A DNA stretch of 49,613 bases from an uncultured Olsenella sp. GTDB lineage: Bacteria; Actinomycetota; Coriobacteriia; Coriobacteriales; Atopobiaceae. Of the stretch, positions 44,289-49,613 are shown one piece after another. The notes beneath the pieces are model-generated. The model did not search any database. It was not told the origin of the DNA and saw nothing but the letters and a program-made list of their open reading frames with translations. The translations under genes and the position numbers were made by a program. Position 1 is the stretch's first letter; the number at the start of each line of letters is the position of its first letter. The stretch is taken from NCBI GenBank assembly GCA_900540955.1, contig UQIF01000015.1, forward strand, positions 1-49,613, read 5' to 3'.

Positions 44289-44320
44289 GATTGGGCTACT
44301 TCCACGGAAGTAGCCCAATC
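44289..44320. terminator. Stem-loop between convergent UPF0210 and murB
   Basis: A perfect 15-bp stem (GATTGGGCTACTTCC against GGAAGTAGCCCAATC) lies 47 bp past the UPF0210 stop and 59 bp past the murB stop. It lacks a T-tract on either strand, yet its position fits a shared bidirectional terminator. Confidence 0.65.
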
Positions 44321-44379
44321 GCGGGTTCATTCGGTTACGGAGCCCACACGGGCAAGAAGGGCGGCCAGCCCGCGCTTCC

Positions 44380-45294
44380 CTACCCCAGGAAGCGGACCTC
44401 GGGCTCGAGGCGAACGCTGAACTGGCGCTCGACCTCGTCCTGCACGTGCTCGATCACGGCGTGGACGTCGGCCGCGGTGGCGCCGCCCACGTTGACGACG
44501 AAGCCGGCGTGCTTCTTGCTCACAGCAGCGCCGCCGGACTGATAACCCTTGAGGCCGGCGTCGGTGATGAGTTTGCCGGCGAAGTGGCCCTCGGGGCGCT
44601 TGAAGGTGGAGCCGGCGCTCGGCAGCTCGAGCGGCTGCTTCTCCTCGCGCTGGTGGGTGAGGTCGTCCATGGTCGCGCGGATCTTCTCGGGGTCGCCGGG
44701 GTTGAGGCCGAAGGTGGCCGAAAGAACGACCCAGCCCTCGTCGGCGATGCGGCTCTTGCGGTAGCCGAGGTTGAGCTCGCCTGCCGGCACGTCCACGACC
44801 GAGCCGTCGGGAAGAAGGACGCGGACCTCCTTGAGCGCGTCGGCCATGCAGCCGCCGTAGGCACCCGCGTTCATGAAGCACGCGCCGCCGACCGAGCCCG
44901 GGATGCCGCAGGCGAACTCAAGGCCGGAAAGCCCCAGCTCACAGGCCATCTCGGAGGCCTCGCGCAGACCGACGCCCGCTTGACAGCAGATCTCGTCGCC
45001 CTCGACGCTCACGCCCACGAGGCCGTCGGCCACGGCGACGATCACGCCGCGGTAGCCCTCATCGGAAACAAGAAGGTCCGAACCGCAGCCCAGAACAAAG
45101 TAATCGACGCCGGCGTCTTTGCACGCCGCAATGACGTCGCGCACCTCGTCGAAGTCCTCGGGGATGACGTAGAAGTCGGCAGGGCCACCGATCTCGAAGG
45201 TAGTGTGCTCGCTCATCGGCTCGTCTACCAGCAGGTTCTCTTCGCCGACGATGGCACGGAGCCTCCATTCGAGGGGACTGTCGCTCTCGGACAT
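44380..45294 (-). CDS. murB: UDP-N-acetylenolpyruvoylglucosamine reductase
   Basis: MurB reduces the enolpyruvyl group to form UDP-N-acetylmuramic acid, using FAD and NADPH. The 304-aa product has the FAD-binding GCGSDLLVSDEGYRG and AGVGLREASEMACELGLSGLEFACGIPG in order. The catalytic YRKSR and the C-terminal AGSTFKRPEGHFAGKLI follow. The motif set with YRKSR suggests the type I group, but I did not test this. I chose ATG at 45294 because AAAGGA lies five bases before it; an in-frame ATG at 45315 has no ribosome site. A -10 TATACT on the minus strand is at 45348-45353. Confidence 0.95.
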   Translation of the reverse strand: MSESDSPLEWRLRAIVGEENLLVDEPMSEHTTFEIGGPADFYVIPEDFDEVRDVIAACKDAGVDYFVLGCGSDLLVSDEGYRGVIVAVADGLVGVSVEGDEICCQAGVGLREASEMACELGLSGLEFACGIPGSVGGACFMNAGAYGGCMADALKEVRVLLPDGSVVDVPAGELNLGYRKSRIADEGWVVLSATFGLNPGDPEKIRATMDDLTHQREEKQPLELPSAGSTFKRPEGHFAGKLITDAGLKGYQSGGAAVSKKHAGFVVNVGGATAADVHAVIEHVQDEVERQFSVRLEPEVRFLG

Positions 45295-45403
45295 CTCTTC
45301 CTTTCGCTTGGACATCAGAAGTGGGCGCCAACGCGCGCAATGGCGCGAGTATAGCAGTACAGCAAGGTATTTTCGCGTTCATCGGCACTCCATTACAACT
45401 AAG

Positions 45404-45412
45404 TGATATAGT
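45404..45412 (+). promoter_or_regulatory. Extended -10 promoter of the riboflavin ECF operon
   Basis: TGATATAGT is an extended -10 box about 12 bases before the riboswitch begins. No good -35 is visible at 17 bp. The spacing would place the transcript start at or just before the aptamer. Confidence 0.55.
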
Positions 45413-45423
45413 CGGCTGCGTCA

Positions 45424-45572
45424 GTTTCAGGGCGGGGTGAAATTCCCCACTGGCGGTAACGGGAGCGCAGGCGCACGGTCGCCGGTGCCAGTCCCGAAGT
45501 CCGCGACCCGCGAATACGCGGTTGACCTGGTGAGATTCCAGGACCAACGGTATAGTCCGGATGGAAGAAACG
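45424..45572 (+). promoter_or_regulatory. FMN riboswitch (RFN element)
   Basis: The hallmark segments are present in order: TTTCAGGGCGGGGTGAAATT, CCCCACTGGCGGTAA, then GCCAGTCCCGAAGTCCGCGACCCGC in two parts, TTGACCTGGTGAGATTCC, and AGTCCGGATGGAAGAAA at the 3' end. The element ends within a few bases of the ribU ribosome site (GGAGG at about 45572-45576) and no terminator hairpin fits between them. Control is therefore probably at translation initiation: FMN binding would hide the ribosome site. Confidence 0.96.
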
Positions 45573-45584
45573 GAGGCCACACAC

Positions 45585-46151
45585 ATGGCTACTTCCACGC
45601 ACGACGCGCACTCCACCACCGCCGGCTCCGGCTGGTCGACCCGCCGCATCGCGGTAACGGCGCTGTTCTGCGCGCTCTCGCTCATCACGAGCTTCATCGA
45701 GATCCCCATCTTCCCGCCAGCGCCGTGGCTCGAGTACGACCCGTCCTGCGTCGTCGCCCTCGTCGCGGGCCTCGCCTTCGGCCCGGCCACCGGCGCCATC
45801 GTGGTCGTGCTCTCGTGGCTCGTGCACCTCGTGTTCCAGTTCAGCCCATGGGGCGTCCTGATGGCCATCGCGGCCAACGCGTCGCTCGTCGTCCCCTGCT
45901 CGCTCATCGCCCGCAAGCTCGGCGGAAAGCGCGGCCTGGTCGCGGGCATGGCTGTGGGCGCCGCGATCTCGCTGGCCGTGTGCATCGTCATGAACCTCAT
46001 CGTCACGCCGCTCTACACCGCCGTCACCGTCGACGCCGTCGTCGCGATGATCCTGCCCATCCTCGTTCCGTTCAACGTCCTCAAGCTGGCCCTCAACTGC
46101 GTCCTCACCGCGCTCGTGCAGGGACCCGTCTCGAAGGCGCTCGCAGGGTAA
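45585..46151 (+). CDS. ribU: Riboflavin ECF transporter S component
   Basis: This 188-aa membrane protein binds the vitamin for an energy-coupling-factor importer. After a short hydrophilic N-terminus it has about six hydrophobic segments, with RRIAVTALFCALSLITSFIEIP, then FPPAPWLEYDPSCVVALVAGLAFGP, a region typical of RibU. The FMN riboswitch immediately upstream fixes riboflavin as the likely substrate. I chose ATG at 45585, eight bases after GGAGG; an in-frame ATG at 45561 lies inside the riboswitch. The ecfA gene follows after 8 bp. Confidence 0.93.
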   Translation: MATSTHDAHSTTAGSGWSTRRIAVTALFCALSLITSFIEIPIFPPAPWLEYDPSCVVALVAGLAFGPATGAIVVVLSWLVHLVFQFSPWGVLMAIAANASLVVPCSLIARKLGGKRGLVAGMAVGAAISLAVCIVMNLIVTPLYTAVTVDAVVAMILPILVPFNVLKLALNCVLTALVQGPVSKALAG

Positions 46152-46159
46152 GGATGCGC

Positions 46160-47902
46160 ATGAGCTCCGGCTTCGATAAAAACTTTGATCTACAGAGAGG
46201 CGCCGTCGTGCGCCTCTCGCGCGTTACGCTGCGCTACGGGGACGACTGCGCCCTCGACGACGTCACGTTCGAGGTACCCCGCGGCCAGCGCGTTTGCGTC
46301 CTGGGCGCCAACGGCAGCGGCAAGTCCACGCTCGCCTCGGTAATCTGCGGGCTTTTGGCCCCGGACGAAGGGGACGTCGAGCTCGTGGGAGAGCGCGTGT
46401 GCGAGGGCGGCGCGCCCGACCTTGTGGCCTACCGCCGCGCCCGCCGCGGCCTCGGCCTCGTGTTCCAGAATCCCGACGACCAGATCGTGACGAGCGTCGT
46501 GGCCGACGACGTCGCCTTCGGGCCCGAGAACCTCGGCCTTCCACGCGACGAGATCCGACGCCGCGTGGACCGCGAGCTCGCCCGCGTGGCGCTCACCGAC
46601 TACGCGCGCGCCGACCCGTCGCGCATGAGCGGCGGACAGCGGCAGCGCGTGTGCATCGCCGGCGCGCTGGCCATGGAGCCGCAGGTGCTCGTGCTCGACG
46701 AGCCGTCCTCACTTCTGGACGTGCGCGGCCGCGAGGCAATCATGCGCGTGATGGGCCGTCTGGCCGCCGCGGGCGCCACGCTCGTCCACGTGACCCATTT
46801 CATGGACGAGGCGCTCGAGGCAGACCGCGTCATCGTCATGCGCGCCGGCCGCATCGTGCTCGACGGGGAGCCGTCCGAGGTGTTCTGCGGCGCGAACGCC
46901 GAGCTCATCGACGAGCTCGGGCTCGAGCTACCCTTCGACCTGCGTCTTTTGCGGGCAAGAAGGGCGCTGGCGGGCGGCGCCGGCGGCGGCCGCGCGCAGC
47001 AAGCGCTTCTTTCCAAGAACAGCGCCCCCAGCGAGCAGTTCTGCCGCGTGAGCGGCGTCAGCTACTCCTACACCCCGCGCCAGGCGGCGCTCGACGACGT
47101 CTCGTTCCAGGTCCTTGAGGGCGAGACCTGCGCCGTCGTGGGCCAGACCGGCTCCGGCAAGTCAACGCTGCTCCGCCTGCTCTGCGGCCTCGAGGCCCCC
47201 GACGCCGGCAGTGTGGAGGTCGCCGGCGCCACCACGGCGACCAAGCGCGGCCGCCGCGACGTCCGCCGCGCGGTCGGCTACGTCATGCAGCACCCCGAGC
47301 GGCAGCTCTTTGCCCAGACCGTGGAGTCAGACGTCGCCTTCGGCCCGCGCAACATGGGCCTTCCCGCCGACGAGGTCGCTCGCCGGGTCGACCATGCGCT
47401 CGGCCTGGTGGGCCTCGCCGCAAAGAAGGGCCTCTCGCCCTTCGAGCTCTCCGGCGGGCAGAAGCGCCTCGCCGCCATCGCGGGCGTGCTCGCCATGCAG
47501 CCCAAGCTGCTCGTCCTCGACGAGCCGACGGCCGGCCTCGACCCGCGCGGCCGCGCCGGCCTGCGCCGCCTGCTGGCAGAGCTGCGCGCACACGGCGTCA
47601 CGATCGTGCAGGTGACGCACTCGATGGAGGACGCCGCGCGCGCAGACCGCGTGGTCGTGCTCGACGAGTCCCGCGTGATCGCCGACGGCGCGCCGGCCGA
47701 GGTCTTCTCGCCGGAAAACGCGGCGAGGCTCCACGCGTGCGGGCTCGGCATCCCCCGTCCGCTCGCCTACGCGCGCGCCCTTGAAAAGAAGGGCGCGCCC
47801 GCCCTTGGCGACCCCCTCACCATCGAGGAGCTCGCCGCCGCGCTCGGGCCGCTGGCGGACACGGGCGGCGCGAACGGCCCGCGCAAGGAGGTGAGCGCCT
47901 AG
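46160..47902 (+). CDS. ecfA: ECF transporter ATPases EcfA and EcfA' fused in one protein
   Basis: The 580-aa product contains two ABC ATPase domains that are separate genes in most bacteria. Domain 1 (about 15-255) has Walker A GANGSGKST at 49-57, Q-loop FQNPDDQ, signature MSGGQRQRV and Walker B VLVLDEPSSLLD. Domain 2 (about 295-520) has GQTGSGKST, QHPERQLF, LSGGQKRLA and LLVLDEPTAGLD. A Gly/Ala-rich linker joins them. Both sites look intact. The ATG at 46160 has AAGG six bases upstream; an ATG at 46154 and a GTG at 46208 (after GAGAGG) are alternatives. It is co-transcribed with ribU and ecfT. Confidence 0.92.
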   Translation: MSSGFDKNFDLQRGAVVRLSRVTLRYGDDCALDDVTFEVPRGQRVCVLGANGSGKSTLASVICGLLAPDEGDVELVGERVCEGGAPDLVAYRRARRGLGLVFQNPDDQIVTSVVADDVAFGPENLGLPRDEIRRRVDRELARVALTDYARADPSRMSGGQRQRVCIAGALAMEPQVLVLDEPSSLLDVRGREAIMRVMGRLAAAGATLVHVTHFMDEALEADRVIVMRAGRIVLDGEPSEVFCGANAELIDELGLELPFDLRLLRARRALAGGAGGGRAQQALLSKNSAPSEQFCRVSGVSYSYTPRQAALDDVSFQVLEGETCAVVGQTGSGKSTLLRLLCGLEAPDAGSVEVAGATTATKRGRRDVRRAVGYVMQHPERQLFAQTVESDVAFGPRNMGLPADEVARRVDHALGLVGLAAKKGLSPFELSGGQKRLAAIAGVLAMQPKLLVLDEPTAGLDPRGRAGLRRLLAELRAHGVTIVQVTHSMEDAARADRVVVLDESRVIADGAPAEVFSPENAARLHACGLGIPRPLAYARALEKKGAPALGDPLTIEELAAALGPLADTGGANGPRKEVSA

Positions 47903-48697
47903 ATGGCCTTCAAGCTCGAGGTCGGCCAGTACTTCGAGGCCGACTCCCCCATCCACGCGCTCGACGCGCGCGTCAAGTTCTGCTGCGCCTTCGTCGCCAT
48001 GATCGCGCTGTTTTGCGCCGCCACCCCGGCGCAGCTCGCGGTAGGCGCCGCCTTCTCCATCGGCGTCGTGGCCGCGAGCCGCGTGCCCATCGGGCGCGTG
48101 GCGGCGTCGGTCAAGCCGCTCGTATTCTTTCTCGCGTTCCTCTCGCTATTCAACCTGATCTTTGTGCAAACGGGCAACGAGCTGCTGGTCGCGGGCCCCG
48201 TTCGCATAACCGACGGCGGCGTGTGGGCGGCGATCTTGTACACCGTGCGCTTCGGCCTAGCTCTCATGGTGGGATCGCTCATCCTGCTGACCACCACGCC
48301 GACCGAGCTCTCCGACGCCTTCGACGCCATGCTCGCCCCGCTCGCGTGCCTCGGCCTGCCCGCCCACGAAATCGCCATGGTGTTCAGCCTGATGCTGCGC
48401 TTCGTACCGACGCTGGCCGACGAGGCCTCGGCCATCCTCGACGCGCAGGCCATGCGCGGCGGCGGCTTCAACGAGGGCAGCCCCGTGCGACGCGTCCGCG
48501 CGATCGTCCCCGTGATCGTCGCGCTTCTTGCCAGCGGACTGCGGCACGCAGACGGGCTCTCGCGCGCGCTCGACGCCCGCTGCTACGAGGGCGGAGAAGG
48601 GCGCACTCACCTGCGCGAGCAGCGGCTTTGCGCTCACGACGTCGTAGCCGTCGCGGCAACGCTCGCCTTCACCGCGGCGATGGTCGCCCTCGGCTAG
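47903..48697 (+). CDS. ecfT: ECF transporter transmembrane coupling protein EcfT
   Basis: This 264-aa membrane protein links the ATPases to the riboflavin-binding S component. It starts directly after the EcfA stop (TAGATG), with its ribosome site AAGGAGG inside that gene. The ALDARVKFCCAF N-terminal motif, about five hydrophobic segments, and two coupling Arg motifs are present: DAQAMRGGG near residue 182 and ALDARCYEGGEG near 225. With ribU and the fused ATPases it forms a complete dedicated importer. A family B REP-like palindrome begins one base after its stop. Confidence 0.93.
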   Translation: MAFKLEVGQYFEADSPIHALDARVKFCCAFVAMIALFCAATPAQLAVGAAFSIGVVAASRVPIGRVAASVKPLVFFLAFLSLFNLIFVQTGNELLVAGPVRITDGGVWAAILYTVRFGLALMVGSLILLTTTPTELSDAFDAMLAPLACLGLPAHEIAMVFSLMLRFVPTLADEASAILDAQAMRGGGFNEGSPVRRVRAIVPVIVALLASGLRHADGLSRALDARCYEGGEGRTHLREQRLCAHDVVAVAATLAFTAAMVALG

Positions 48698-48698
48698 G

Positions 48699-48727
48699 CG
48701 TGAACAGGGGACGTAGCACCGTTCACG
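48699..48727. repeat. REP-like palindrome family B, copy 3
   Basis: CGTGAACAGGGGACGTAGCA continues into CCGTTCACG. The outer 7-bp arms CGTGAAC/GTTCACG pair. It begins one base after the ecfT stop, in the context CTAGGCGTGAAC, and is followed by GGAAACG, the same spacer seen between the two units at the window end. Confidence 0.9.
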
Positions 48728-48735
48728 GGAAACGA

Positions 48736-48775
48736 AACCCCGCCTCCCTGCCCCATGGGGCCTGAAGGCGGGGTT
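48736..48775. terminator. Stem-loop after the riboflavin operon
   Basis: AACCCCGCCT and AGGCGGGGTT form a perfect 10-bp stem with a second hairpin (CCCCATGGGG) inside. On the minus strand it is followed by TCGTTTCCC. It may end the ecfT transcript or serve the minus-strand gene at 48993. Confidence 0.55.
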
Positions 48776-48992
48776 GCCGCGTGTGACCGTGCCTCAGCGG
48801 CAAAAAGGCTTTCGGCTTGTGGGCACTGTGGTGGCCAAAGGCCCAAATACGGCAACGCAACCGCAACGCACTAACAACTAGAAACTAAGGACAACCGTAA
48901 CGCAACAGCTGCAACCCCAGGGTTACCCCTGTTCAAAAAGAGACCCACAAGCCCGGAAAGACACGTTCGCGAAGGGGCTCGAGCGCAAGCGC
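48776..48992. other. Non-coding stretch with short CGCAAC repeats
   Basis: I see no gene or known RNA here. Several CGCAAC/CGTAAC motifs cluster at about 48851-48907. The function is unknown. Confidence 0.4.
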
Positions 48993-49505
48993 CTAAAGCT
49001 CGACCTCGAACGTCTGGGTCTGGTTGACGAGGTCGATGTTCAGCTGCATGTCGGCAATGCACTGGAAGAGCTCAGCGTAGTCGGCGGCCGCTCGCTCGAC
49101 GTCGTAGTTCGCGTACTCGTACTCGATGACGCCCTGGGTGTTGCCCCAGCCCTGGCCCACGCGCTTCTTTGCCTGTGCGGAACGGAGGCGGGCAAGGACA
49201 GCCAACTTGGCGTTCATCTGCGCGAGCGCCACAAGCGCCTCGTCGACGGTCATGCCCTCGCCCGGTACCTCGGCCGTCGCGTTGAAGGCGTGCTGGGCAT
49301 GGCGGATGCGGCGGACCTTATCGTCGATCTGGTCAACGGCCGCGCGGGTCGCCGCGTAGTCGTACTCGGGCGGCTCCTCCGTCTCGCCCTGGGCGCGGAC
49401 ATACGTGGAGTTCTCGGCCTCGCGCGAAAGAAGAAGCTCCTTCTCATTCTCGAGGCTCTTGATGAACTTGGACGCGCTCGCGGAGGTAAACGTCTTTGTC
49501 TCCAT
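48993..49505 (-). CDS. Small helical protein, DIP1984-like
   Basis: This 170-aa acidic protein is predicted to be mostly helical and cytosolic, with no signal or membrane segment. The layout resembles DIP1984-family proteins of unknown function: a helical N-terminal half with RAAVDQIDDKVRRIRHAQHAFNAT, then MTVDEALVALAQMNAKLAVLARL, a YEYANYDVERAAADYAEL stretch, and a final ADMQLNIDLVNQTQTFEVEL. The match is by pattern only and needs a profile search. The ATG at 49505 has no clear ribosome site in its short upstream; the gene appears to stand alone, on the opposite strand to the riboflavin operon. Confidence 0.5.
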   Translation of the reverse strand: METKTFTSASASKFIKSLENEKELLLSREAENSTYVRAQGETEEPPEYDYAATRAAVDQIDDKVRRIRHAQHAFNATAEVPGEGMTVDEALVALAQMNAKLAVLARLRSAQAKKRVGQGWGNTQGVIEYEYANYDVERAAADYAELFQCIADMQLNIDLVNQTQTFEVEL

Positions 49506-49560
49506 GGGGTGCCCCCGTTCTGCTTCGGGTAGGTCGTTACTTTGAATTCTATTAGAAGGG

Positions 49561-49613
49561 CGTGAACAGGGGACGTAGCACCGTTCACGGGAAACGTGAA
49601 CGGTGCTACGTCC
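49561..49613. repeat. Head-to-head pair of family B REP-like units, cut by the window end
   Basis: A complete unit (49561-49589) is followed by GGAAA and then by its inverted copy. The arm 49571-49589 pairs perfectly over 19 bp with 49595-49613, where the window stops. The missing end would be expected to read CCTGTTCACG. Confidence 0.85.

Noticed and set aside
46940..47020. Recurring CTTCTTT/AAGAAG strings near gene ends and in the EcfA linker
   Set aside because: They mostly reflect Lys-Lys codons and terminator tails, with no constant flank or spacing.

Overview
The window is a GC-rich, gene-dense piece of a bacterial chromosome. It most likely comes from a gut Coriobacteriia (Actinomycetota) close to Collinsella. 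I infer this from codon use, from an L-arabinose ABC/araABD locus tied to a xylulose-5-phosphate phosphoketolase, from the rubrerythrin/PerR pair, and from many short palindromic intergenic repeats. No database search was run, so the genus is a guess. I see no rRNA, tRNA, CRISPR array, transposase or phage gene. The only RNA gene is tmRNA.

Layout. 1-4.4 kb: guaA (-) is divergent from a cell-envelope pair (+), an LCP ligase and a beta-lactamase-fold serine hydrolase. 4.6-11.5 kb (-): ychF with a multi-cluster ferredoxin-like protein, groES-groL, and nadE. 11.7-14.7 kb (-): a polar amino-acid ABC importer. 15-26.5 kb (-): a housekeeping run of rplM-rpsI, glmM-acpS-nnrED-alr-udg-tsaE, then a peroxide-defence cassette (PerR-like Fur, rubrerythrin, DUF3783), then one gene encoding TsaB-RimI-TsaD. 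26.7-28.1 kb (-): a patatin-like hydrolase and ssrA. 28.3-42.3 kb (-): an L-arabinose locus. In transcription order it runs lipoprotein binding protein, permease, double ATPase, permease, araA, araB, araD, galM, a LacI-family regulator, then phosphoketolase behind its own promoter. 42.9-49.6 kb: a UPF0210 gene (+), murB (-), an FMN riboswitch driving ribU-ecfAA'-ecfT (+), and a small DIP1984-like protein (-).

How it works together. The arabinose locus can import L-arabinose and convert it through L-ribulose and L-ribulose-5-P to D-xylulose-5-P. Phosphoketolase then cleaves that to acetyl-phosphate and glyceraldehyde-3-P. Two near-identical 16-bp sites exactly 31 bp apart sit in the phosphoketolase promoter and look like operators for the adjacent LacI-family protein. 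The FMN riboswitch operon is a complete dedicated riboflavin ECF importer. The t6A tRNA-modification genes (tsaE and tsaB-rimI-tsaD) are split by the peroxide cassette, with a 226-bp four-copy palindromic element at the break.

The least explained signal is the intergenic repeat population. There are three long cruciform-type elements (about 4.4, 9.5 and 19.3 kb) and two families of REP-like palindromes with three and four copies. Three of these copies begin one base or less after a stop codon in the context CTAG.
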